DNA from: Candidatus Omnitrophota bacterium
GTDB lineage: Bacteria > Omnitrophota > Gorgyraeia > Gygaellales > Profunditerraquicolaceae
Direction of reading: 5' to 3'
Length of the DNA: 7,811 bases
NCBI GenBank assembly: GCA_016212045.1
Contig: JACRHO010000147.1
Span: forward strand, 1-7,811
Part shown: positions 1 through 5,758 of the stretch, piece by piece
Layout: each line of letters starts with the position of its first letter
Numbering within the stretch: position 1 is the stretch's first letter
Translations under genes and position numbers: made by a program
Notes under the pieces: model-generated
The model's input: only the letters and a program-made list of their open reading frames with translations
What the model was told of the DNA's origin: nothing
The model's database searches: none

Positions 1-654
1 GAGGGCGCCAGTAATGACCTGATGAAAGAGGAAGGCCAGAATAATATCAGTAGCCTGGAGACCAGTCTTACCTATGATAGCCGGGATAATATCTTTGATA
101 CCACTAAGGGCAATCTCTTTAGCGGCTCTTTAGAGGTAGCTGGCGGGCCGTTTTTTGGCGATAAGGATTATGTAAAATCTTTTATCCGTCTTTCGCAGTA
201 TGTTCCTTTGTTTAACGAGTCCTCTCTTGAGTTCAGGGGCCGCATAGGCCTGGCCAAGGCATATGATGATTCCACTGCCCTACCTATATATGAAAGATTT
301 TTTGTCGGCGGCGCCTATACTGTCAGGGGTTACGACGAGAGAAAGGTCGGACCCATAGACCCCGCCACCAAAGATCCCCTCGGTGGCGAATCAATGTTAG
401 TCGGCAATATAGAATATACGTATCCGCTTTTTAAATTTCTGAAATTAGCTGCCTTTTTTGATACCGGAAATGCCTGGGATAAATTAAGCAAAATTGGTTC
501 CGGCGGTTTTAAATCCGGGGTAGGTTTTGGCCTAAGACTCAAAACCCCCATCGGCCCGATTATGCTGGATTACGGCATACCTTTAAATAAAGCGCCGGGT
601 GAAGACAGAAAAGATAACGGACAATTTCACTTTAGCGCCAGCCATGGATTTTAA
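1..654 (+). CDS. bamA: BamA outer-membrane protein assembly factor, C-terminal barrel (5' end outside window)
   Basis: This is the last 217 codons of a BamA/Omp85-family protein; the frame is open from base 1, so the true start lies upstream. BamA is the outer-membrane barrel that inserts other beta-barrel proteins. The sequence shows the typical 'SLTYDSRDN' first-strand block, the loop-6 signature VRGYDER (about residues 109-115 of the visible part), a 'FFDTGNAWD' strand near the C-terminus, the 'GFGLRLKTPIGPIMLDYG' penultimate block, and a terminal phenylalanine (FSASHGF) as in outer-membrane barrels. POTRA domains would be upstream and are not visible. The stop codon TAA (652-654) lies inside the closing stem of structured repeat A. 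The downstream skp and lpx genes match the widespread bamA-skp-lpxD-fabZ-lpxA arrangement. Family call is secure; the split from TamA rests on the neighbours. Confidence 0.95.
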   Translation, partial: EGASNDLMKEEGQNNISSLETSLTYDSRDNIFDTTKGNLFSGSLEVAGGPFFGDKDYVKSFIRLSQYVPLFNESSLEFRGRIGLAKAYDDSTALPIYERFFVGGAYTVRGYDERKVGPIDPATKDPLGGESMLVGNIEYTYPLFKFLKLAAFFDTGNAWDKLSKIGSGGFKSGVGFGLRLKTPIGPIMLDYGIPLNKAPGEDRKDNGQFHFSASHGF

Positions 655-872
655 GTGAGGCCATAACTTATGGAGCATTATTTTAAAGAAAGTTGCGACA
701 TAAGTTATCTGGCCGAACTTACCCTTGACATTTTTTAAGTCTAAGTCTGATTCGCTAGCAAACTTTATTTCAAAAAATGTCAAGGGTTAAATTCGCAGAC
801 GCCCGCCTGCGGCGGGCTATGATTTATGTCGTCCGCCTGCGGCGGACTTCCATAAATCATCTGCTCATTTAA
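651..872 (+). repeat. Structured repeat A: four-way-junction element with three hairpin arms
   Basis: The closing stem pairs TTAAGTGAG-side bases 651-658 with 865-872 (one G-T). Arm I (659-714) has base GGCC/GGCC and inner stem 663-672/699-708, with a 2-nt bulge at 709-710. Arm II (715-794) has GAACTTA/TTAAATTC at its base and a perfect 15-bp stem, 722-736 with 772-786. Arm III (795-864) has GCAG/CTGC at its base and a 10-bp stem, 819-828 with 851-860. Two GC-rich palindromes (801-817 and 831-847) sit in arm III. Each helix begins on the base after the previous one ends, so the junction has no unpaired bases. The element fills the bamA-skp gap and ends 4 nt before the AAGGAGG ribosome binding site of skp. 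The same skeleton occurs in elements B and C. The fold was read by eye, not computed. Confidence 0.85.
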
Positions 873-873
873 G

Positions 874-880
874 AAGGAGG
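874..880 (+). promoter_or_regulatory. Ribosome binding site of skp-like gene
   Basis: AAGGAGG lies 6 nt before ATG 887 and 4 nt after the TCATT strand of the repeat A closing stem. The same TCATT-N4-AAGGAGG-N6-ATG spacing occurs after repeat C, so the site is in a fixed position relative to the structured element. It fixes the start of the downstream gene. Confidence 0.85.
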
Positions 881-886
881 AAGCAA

Positions 887-1390
887 ATGTATAGACGCAT
901 AACTGTATTTGCATTTGTTTTGGTTTTAATGTTTTCCGTAAGCCCTGTTTTTGCCGCGGATAAGTTTGCCTATGTGGATTTGAGCCGTATCTTTAGCGAA
1001 TACGGCAAGACCAAAGACTATGATAAGGTCTTAAGCGACAAAGAACAGGTCTTCAGCACAGAAAGAGATAAAAAGTTAAATGACGTTAAGCAATTTCAGG
1101 AAAAGCTTAATATATTAAGCGAGAAAGAAAAGGCCACTAAGAAGACGGAATTAGAGACAAAGGTTAAGGCCTTTCAGGAATTTGACCGGCAGCAGCAGAC
1201 TGACCTGCGCAAAGACCAGAACGATAAGATGGGAGAGATATTAAAAGATATTGAAGAGGCAGTCAAGCAATATGCGGAAAAAGAAGGTTACTCTATGGTT
1301 TTTAACGACCGCGTCTTGGTCTACCAGACGAAAAGCATGGATATCACCACCCAGATTATTGATATCTTAAATAAAGGATACAAAAAATAA
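887..1390 (+). CDS. skp: Skp/OmpH-type periplasmic chaperone
   Basis: This encodes 167 residues with an N-terminal signal peptide: basic MYRR, a hydrophobic core, and probable cleavage after VFA at residue 23. The mature protein begins ADKFAYVDLSRIF, the usual first beta strand of the OmpH family. Residues about 35-130 are rich in K, E, D and Q with heptad-like spacing, matching the coiled-coil tentacles of Skp. A C-terminal strand region (YSMVFNDRVLVYQ, then DITTQIIDILNKGY) completes the body domain. Skp is a trimeric periplasmic holdase that carries unfolded outer-membrane proteins toward the Bam complex, which fits its place directly after bamA. Length is typical of the family (about 160-180). 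The start is fixed by AAGGAGG 6 nt upstream. It sits between two structured repeats (A upstream, B downstream), and its TAA stop forms part of the B closing stem. Confidence 0.92.
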   Translation: MYRRITVFAFVLVLMFSVSPVFAADKFAYVDLSRIFSEYGKTKDYDKVLSDKEQVFSTERDKKLNDVKQFQEKLNILSEKEKATKKTELETKVKAFQEFDRQQQTDLRKDQNDKMGEILKDIEEAVKQYAEKEGYSMVFNDRVLVYQTKSMDITTQIIDILNKGYKK

Positions 1391-1556
1391 GCGAGGCCAT
1401 AACCCAGCACTTAGCATAAGTGCTGGGTTATATGGCCGAACTTACCCAGCACTAATTTGTTTAAACATACGTTGATTATCAAATTAGTGCTGGGTTAAAT
1501 TCGCGCATATAACTTACTCTCCGCCTGCGGCGGATCGTAAGTTATGCGCTCATTTA
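1388..1556 (+). repeat. Structured repeat B: four-way-junction element with three hairpin arms
   Basis: This has the same skeleton as A. The closing stem is 1388-1394 with 1550-1556 (one C-A mismatch, one G-T). Arm I (1395-1437) has GGCC/GGCC at its base and a perfect 15-bp stem, 1399-1413 with 1417-1431 (3-nt loop), with a 2-nt bulge at 1432-1433. Arm II (1438-1502) has GAACTTA/TTAAATTC at its base and a perfect 15-bp stem, 1445-1459 with 1480-1494. Arm III (1503-1549) has GCGC/GCGC at its base, a 2-nt bulge (1507-1508), stem 1509-1517 with 1537-1545, and a TCCGCC-TGC-GGCGGA hairpin at 1520-1534. Arms I and II both begin with the CCCAGCACT module, which is absent from A but present in arm III of C. 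Unlike A and C, no AAGGAGG follows; the annotated lpxD ATG (1544) lies inside arm III. Confidence 0.85.
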
Positions 1557-2587
1557 AAGTGCGCAAGACCTTAAAAGAGATAGCCGAGATTATTGATGGT
1601 GAAGTAGTTGGGGACAGCGGCATAGTTATTACGGGAATCTCTGGTATAAAAGAGGCCGGGGCCGGCGACATTACCTTTTTAGCCAACCCCAAATACTCTG
1701 CCTTTATTGAGAAGACCAATGCCTCGGCTATTATTACCTCCCGGGAAATAGAAAGCGCCACAAAGCCCATCATCCGCACTGATAATCCTTCTTTGGCCTT
1801 TACCAAGATGATTTCCGCGCTTACGCCTACCCAGATAAAACATCCCCGCGGCATACATCCCACAGCAATATTAGGCAAAGATATTTCTTTGGCTAAAGAT
1901 GTGGCTATTGGACCTTATGCAGTTATAGAAGATAATGTAACTATAGGCGAGGGGACGATAATCTATCCTGGTTGTTTTATCGGGCACGATGTTAAAATAG
2001 GCAGCGATACTTTAATCTACGCTAATGTTTCTATCCGCGAGCGGGTAAGTATTGGCAGCCGGGTAATTATCCACAGCGGCACAGTGATCGGCTCTGATGG
2101 TTTTGGTTTTGTTACCGTAGACGGCCGGCATCTAAAAATTCCCCAGACCGGGACAGTAGAGATAGAAGATGAAGTAGAGATTGGCGCCAATGTCACTATT
2201 GATCGGGCGCGTTTTGAGAAGACAGTGATCGGCAAAGGGACCAAGATTGATAACCTGGTGCAGATTGCGCATAATGTCATCGTCGGCAGAGATTGTATCA
2301 TCGTTGCCCAGGTAGGCATCTCAGGAAGCACGACCTTAGGTAAGAACGTCACCTTGGCTGGCCAGGTAGGGATTGTGGGGCATATTAACATCGGCGATAA
2401 CGTGATTGTTATGGCGCAATCCGGGGTGAGTAAATCCATACCTCCTGATACGATGGTCTGGGGTTATCCTGCCAAACCGCATGAGACTGCCCGGCGCATC
2501 AATGCCTGTGTGCAGAACCTGCCGCGGTTATATAAAACTGTAGAGGAACTGAAAAAAAAGATTGAGGCGCGAGAAAAGAATGGATAA
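1544..2587 (+). CDS. lpxD: UDP-3-O-acylglucosamine N-acyltransferase LpxD
   Basis: LpxD adds the second 3-hydroxyacyl chain, from acyl-ACP, to the 2-amino group of UDP-3-O-acyl-glucosamine in the cytoplasm (lipid A synthesis). The 347-residue frame has the N-terminal uridine-binding domain (about 8-100, with DITFLANPKY), then a left-handed beta-helix of hexapeptide repeats (about 104-300). Diagnostic blocks are IGSDGFGFV (182-190), KIPQTGTVEIEDEVEIGANV, and IDNLVQIAHNVIVG (235-248), where His243 matches the E. coli catalytic histidine. A charged C-terminal helix follows. The start is uncertain: ATG 1544 lies within arm III of repeat B and would give MRSFKV from repeat sequence, while GTG 1559 would begin just before the conserved TLKEIAEI. 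Neither has a good ribosome binding site. The stop overlaps the next start by 8 nt. Product is secure, start is not. Confidence 0.95.
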   Translation: MRSFKVRKTLKEIAEIIDGEVVGDSGIVITGISGIKEAGAGDITFLANPKYSAFIEKTNASAIITSREIESATKPIIRTDNPSLAFTKMISALTPTQIKHPRGIHPTAILGKDISLAKDVAIGPYAVIEDNVTIGEGTIIYPGCFIGHDVKIGSDTLIYANVSIRERVSIGSRVIIHSGTVIGSDGFGFVTVDGRHLKIPQTGTVEIEDEVEIGANVTIDRARFEKTVIGKGTKIDNLVQIAHNVIVGRDCIIVAQVGISGSTTLGKNVTLAGQVGIVGHINIGDNVIVMAQSGVSKSIPPDTMVWGYPAKPHETARRINACVQNLPRLYKTVEELKKKIEAREKNG

Positions 2588-3890
2588 GCAAAGGACTATT
2601 CAGCATGAAGCGACCTTAAAAGGCGTGGGTCTACATACCGCAAAAAAAGTAAACCTCACTTTTAAGCCCGCCGAGCTAGATTCGGGGATAAATTTTATCC
2701 GCACCGATATAGATACACACCCTGTCATCAAGGCCACTATAGATAATCTCATGCCGCAATCACCCAGTTTGCGCCGCACCTCCATTGGTAAGGATGACGT
2801 TGCGCTGAATACTATTGAGCATCTCATGGCAGTGTTGTCGGGCTTAGGGATAGATAATCTTTGTATTGAAATAGATAATGATGAGGTCCCGGGACTGGAT
2901 GGTAGTGGTTTAAATTTTTTAGAGATATTGACCAAGGCAGGCATCAAGGAACAAGAAAAGGAACGCCGCTATTATTTTATTAAAGAGCCGCTCTACGTGG
3001 AAGAAGAGGGCGTGTCTCTGGCGGCCCTGCCATCCAATGAATTTAAAATCTCTTATACCCTAAACTATAATAACCCTTTTATTGATACCCAGTTTATGGA
3101 TATCAAGATAGATAGTCAGACTTTTAAAGATGAGATTGCTAGTGCCCGGACATTTTGCCTGGAGGATGAGGTAGCGGAATTGCAGGCGCAAGGCCTCGGT
3201 CGCGGGGCAAATTATGAGAATACGCTGGTGGTGGGGGAAAAGGGTGTGATAAAAAATAAATTACGCTTTAGCGATGAGTTTATCCGGCATAAGATATTAG
3301 ATTTGGTCGGCGATTTATATCTTCTGGGCGAACCCATCAAGGGCCATGTGATTGCCTTAAGAAGCGGCCATTCCTTAAACCTGAAGTTATTACAAAAAAT
3401 TAACCAGCAAAGAAAAAGATATGCCTTGGGAGGAGTAGGCGCTAGCTATCATCCTCCCGAGGAAGAAGTGCTGGATGCCGATATGATTATGAAAATCCTG
3501 CCGCATCGGCCGCCCTTTTTATTTGTGGATAAAATTATTTCTTTAACTCAAGGTAAGCGCGCTGTGGGCGTCAAGAACCTTGCCCCCGATGACTATTTTT
3601 TTAAAGGGCATTTTCCCGGCCGGCCGGTGATGCCCGGAGTTTTGATTATTGAGGCAATGGCTCAAGTAGGGGGAGTAATGATGCTTGCCCCCCAAGAGCA
3701 CCGCGGGAAACTTGCCTTCTTTTTAGCCATCAATAATGCGAAATTTAGAAAAACCGTTCTGCCTGGCGACCAATTGATACTGGAAGTAGAGGCAGGAAGG
3801 ATAAAGTCCAAAACCGGCCAGGTGCATGCCAAGGCCCTTGTAGATGGGAAGATTGTGGCCGAGGCTGACTTAATGTTTGCCTTAGTTTAA
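2580..3890 (+). CDS. lpxC-fabZ: Bifunctional LpxC deacetylase / FabZ 3-hydroxyacyl-ACP dehydratase
   Basis: This is a 436-residue fusion. Residues about 4-285 are LpxC, the zinc enzyme that deacetylates UDP-3-O-acyl-GlcNAc, the committed step of lipid A synthesis. Visible zinc and catalytic residues are H81 in EHLMA, H237 and D241 in HKILDLVGD, and H264 in RSGHSLN. Residues about 298-436 are FabZ, with ILPHRPPFLFVDK (306-318), GHFPGRPVMPG with catalytic H344, and E358 in LIIEAMAQ; the 14-residue H-E spacing equals that of E. coli FabZ. Both active sites look intact. The linker (about 285-300) is short. ATG 2580 is chosen because LpxC proteins begin close to RTIQHE; it overlaps the lpxD stop by 8 nt, suggesting translational coupling. 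A TTG at 2562 would add six residues. LpxC-FabZ fusions are known in Bacteroidetes and some other phyla. Confidence 0.95.
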   Translation: MDKQRTIQHEATLKGVGLHTAKKVNLTFKPAELDSGINFIRTDIDTHPVIKATIDNLMPQSPSLRRTSIGKDDVALNTIEHLMAVLSGLGIDNLCIEIDNDEVPGLDGSGLNFLEILTKAGIKEQEKERRYYFIKEPLYVEEEGVSLAALPSNEFKISYTLNYNNPFIDTQFMDIKIDSQTFKDEIASARTFCLEDEVAELQAQGLGRGANYENTLVVGEKGVIKNKLRFSDEFIRHKILDLVGDLYLLGEPIKGHVIALRSGHSLNLKLLQKINQQRKRYALGGVGASYHPPEEEVLDADMIMKILPHRPPFLFVDKIISLTQGKRAVGVKNLAPDDYFFKGHFPGRPVMPGVLIIEAMAQVGGVMMLAPQEHRGKLAFFLAINNAKFRKTVLPGDQLILEVEAGRIKSKTGQVHAKALVDGKIVAEADLMFALV

Positions 3891-3899
3891 GTCCTAGAT

Positions 3900-4691
3900 A
3901 TGCAAGTACATCCCAGCGCAATAGTTTCTCAAAAAGCAAAGTTGGCCGATGATGTCGTCATCGGCCCTTATACTATTATCGCAGATAAGGTCAGGATAGG
4001 TCCGGGCACAAGTATCGGAGCGCATTGTGTAGTTGAGGGAAATACTGCTATTGGAAAATCCTGCAAAATTTTTACTGGCGCAGTAATCGGCAGCCCTCCC
4101 CAGGATTTAAAATATAAAGGAGAAAAAAGTTTCTTAGAAATTGGTGATAACAATATCATCCGTGAATATTGCACCTTTAATCCCGGCACAGGCGAGAGTG
4201 GCAAAACTGTTGTGGGCAATAATAATCTTTTTATGGCCTATGCGCACGTGGCCCATGATTGCGTAGTAGGCAATAATTGCGTGATTGCGAATAATGGGAC
4301 GCTGGCCGGGCATGTGACTATTGAAGATGGGGTGGTAATTGGAGGGTTGGCGGCGATACATCAGTTTGTCAGAGTAGGAATGTTATCTATCATCGGTGGC
4401 TGTTCCAAGGTGGTGCAGGATATCCCGCCTTACTCTACCTGCGACGGCCATCCGGCGCGGGTTTATGGATTAAATCTTATCGGCCTAAAACGTAATGTTA
4501 TTCATAAAGATTCCATAACTGCACTGCACCGCGCCTTTAAGATATTATTGAATTCCGGTCTTGCGCTAAAACATATCATCACCAAGATTGAAAAAGAAGT
4601 AACCTCCAGCGCAGAAGTTGCATACCTCGTCAATTTCCTCAAGAATTCAGAAAGGGGTATTTCCCGTCCCTGCCGCTTAAACAAAGATTAA
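3900..4691 (+). CDS. lpxA: UDP-N-acetylglucosamine O-acyltransferase LpxA
   Basis: LpxA transfers a 3-hydroxyacyl chain from ACP to the 3-OH of UDP-GlcNAc, the first step of lipid A synthesis. The 263 residues match the family length (E. coli 262). Hexapeptide repeats run through about 1-185 as a left-handed beta-helix, followed by an alpha-helical C-terminal domain. QDLKYKGE (68-75) and AYAHVAHDCVVGNN (113-126) are family hallmarks; H119 aligns with the E. coli catalytic His125, and H116 with His122. At the acyl-chain ruler position (E. coli Gly173, in GGC), this protein also has Gly (167), which by analogy would allow a long chain of about C14; this is inference. GHPARVYGLNLIGLKR is the conserved post-helix block. 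The gene starts 9 nt after the lpxC-fabZ stop and ends 1 nt before lpxI. Confidence 0.96.
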   Translation: MQVHPSAIVSQKAKLADDVVIGPYTIIADKVRIGPGTSIGAHCVVEGNTAIGKSCKIFTGAVIGSPPQDLKYKGEKSFLEIGDNNIIREYCTFNPGTGESGKTVVGNNNLFMAYAHVAHDCVVGNNCVIANNGTLAGHVTIEDGVVIGGLAAIHQFVRVGMLSIIGGCSKVVQDIPPYSTCDGHPARVYGLNLIGLKRNVIHKDSITALHRAFKILLNSGLALKHIITKIEKEVTSSAEVAYLVNFLKNSERGISRPCRLNKD

Positions 4692-4692
4692 G

Positions 4693-5496
4693 ATGGAGAA
4701 GATCGGCCTGATTGCCGGAAACAGAAGATTTCCGATTGTCTTTTCGCAAGCTGCCAAGGCCAAGAATTATGATGTGGTCGCCGTAGCCATAAGAGGAGAT
4801 ACTTCTCCCAAACTGAGTAAGATTGTGGAAAAGATTTATTGGATAAAAATCAGCGAGTTTTCTAAACTCTTTGAGATATTTAAAAAAGAGGGAATCCGCA
4901 AAGTAGTAATGGCCGGACAGATTAGCCCCTGGCGGTTATTCAGCAAAGAAGTAGAGAGAAGCCCGGAAATAAAAAACCTGCTTACTAACATTAAGGATAA
5001 GCGGGCAGATTCCATCTTTGGCGCCATTGCCCAGAGATTGGAATCTGGTGGCTTTGAATTGTTAGGCTCAACTACTTTTTTGGAAGATTTATTACCGGCT
5101 AAGGGAGTGCTTACAGATAGGCAACCTAGTCCTGCCGAATGGGAGGATGTGCATTTTGGATTAAGTTTAGCCAAAGAGATTGCGGATTTGGATATTGGCC
5201 AGACAGTGGCAGTGAAAGATAAGGCGATTGTGGCGGTGGAGGCATTAGAAGGGACAGATAACTTAATCCGGCGCAGCGCAAGAATTTGCCGGAGCGGCTT
5301 TACCGTAGTAAAGGTAAGTAAGCCTAATCAGGATATTCGCTTTGATATACCGGTAGTAGGATTAAATACGCTTAAAAATCTTATCCGGGCTAAAGGCAGT
5401 TGTCTGGCAATTGAGGCCGGCCATACCTTATTTCTGGATAGAGCCAAAAGCATCGCATTGGCGGATAAAAGAGGTATTTCTATAGTCGCGGTATAA
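4693..5496 (+). CDS. lpxI: UDP-2,3-diacylglucosamine diphosphatase LpxI (DUF1009 family)
   Basis: LpxI cleaves UDP-2,3-diacylglucosamine to lipid X (2,3-diacylglucosamine 1-phosphate) and UMP. It is the replacement for LpxH used by alphaproteobacteria and many other phyla. The 267 residues start with the family's MEKIGLIAGNRRFPI block. They continue with VVMAGQISPW (71-80), DSIFGAIAQRLESGGFELLGSTTFLEDLL split across 106-134, GVLTDRQP (138-145), AVEALEGTDN (181-190), and the near-terminal DIRFDIPVVG (214-223), a conserved acidic block of the family. Length is close to Caulobacter LpxI. ATG 4693 is 1 nt after the lpxA stop, so the genes are almost certainly co-translated. It is the last lipid A gene seen here; lpxB does not follow. 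A promoter-like sequence begins 8 nt after its stop. Confidence 0.93.
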   Translation: MEKIGLIAGNRRFPIVFSQAAKAKNYDVVAVAIRGDTSPKLSKIVEKIYWIKISEFSKLFEIFKKEGIRKVVMAGQISPWRLFSKEVERSPEIKNLLTNIKDKRADSIFGAIAQRLESGGFELLGSTTFLEDLLPAKGVLTDRQPSPAEWEDVHFGLSLAKEIADLDIGQTVAVKDKAIVAVEALEGTDNLIRRSARICRSGFTVVKVSKPNQDIRFDIPVVGLNTLKNLIRAKGSCLAIEAGHTLFLDRAKSIALADKRGISIVAV

Positions 5497-5503
5497 TAAA
5501 ATC

Positions 5504-5532
5504 TTGACAGGGCGGGAAATATCTAGTATAAA
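5504..5532 (+). promoter_or_regulatory. Sigma70-type promoter upstream of repeat C
   Basis: A consensus -35 TTGACA (5504-5509), a 17-nt spacer and a -10 TATAAA (5527-5532) lie 8 nt after the lpxI stop. Expected transcription start is about 5538-5541, which coincides with the 5' strand of the repeat C closing stem (from 5535). The mRNA would therefore start with, and be led by, the whole structured element, giving a leader of roughly 220 nt before ATG 5759. Confidence 0.75.
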
Positions 5533-5534
5533 TA

Positions 5535-5741
5535 AATGAAGCCCAAACTTATGGAGTCCGCCGTAGGCGGACGACATAAGTTTGTTGGCTGAATTTACCC
5601 TTGACAATTTTTGAAATAAAGTTTGTTAACAAACCAGATCCAAACTCAAAAATTGTCAAGGGTTCAATTCGCGCAAATAACCCAGCACTTATTTGCTGAG
5701 ATAATAAACAATTCAAATAAGTGCTGGGTTATGCGCTCATT
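5535..5741 (+). repeat. Structured repeat C: four-way-junction element with three hairpin arms
   Basis: The closing stem is AATGA (5535-5539) with TCATT (5737-5741). Arm I (5540-5590) has AGCC/GGCT at its base, stem 5544-5553 with 5575-5584, a 2-nt bulge (5585-5586), and a GTCCGCC-GTA-GGCGGAC tip (5556-5572). Arm II (5591-5670) has GAATT/AATTC at its base and a perfect 17-bp stem, 5598-5614 with 5646-5662. Arm III (5671-5736) has GCGC/GCGC at its base, a 2-nt bulge (5675-5676) and a perfect 19-bp stem, 5677-5695 with 5714-5732. Arms I and II share modules with repeat A, arm III with repeat B. The arm I base differs from A and B by a G-C to A-T pair change that keeps pairing. AAGGAGG of the next gene starts 4 nt after the element. 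Confidence 0.85.
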
Positions 5742-5745
5742 GAAA

Positions 5746-5752
5746 AAGGAGG
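5746..5752 (+). promoter_or_regulatory. Ribosome binding site of CBM48-like gene
   Basis: AAGGAGG lies 6 nt before ATG 5759 and 4 nt after the TCATT strand that closes repeat C. It selects 5759 over the ATG at 5731, which lies within arm III and is out of frame. Confidence 0.85.
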
Positions 5753-5758
5753 TTAAGC

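Noticed and set aside
22..654. ATG at 22 as a true gene start
   Set aside because: The frame is open to base 1 and the protein is the middle of a BamA barrel, so this Met is internal.
725..753. TTGACA inside arm II of A (and the equivalent in C) as a -35 element
   Set aside because: No -10-like hexamer occurs at 16-18 nt downstream in A; the match comes from the arm module itself.
722..786. Arm II of repeat A as a rho-independent terminator
   Set aside because: The T run is in the 5' half of the stem and the 3' half is followed by TTAAATT rather than a T tract; the long loop also argues against it.
4836..5174. Minus-strand open frames opposite lpxI, lpxA, lpxD, bamA and archease
   Set aside because: All lie opposite conserved plus-strand genes and show no recognisable domains or ribosome binding sites; they are shadows.
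651..5741. The repeats as a CRISPR array or integron attC sites
   Set aside because: Copies are far apart, are separated by essential genes and have no regular spacers. The four-way plan with three perfect arms does not match the single imperfect hairpin of attC, and no integrase is present.
5535..5741. A known metabolite riboswitch in the CBM48 leader
   Set aside because: I recognise no conserved riboswitch core; the conserved parts are only the junction helices, and the arms are simple perfect hairpins shared with other loci.
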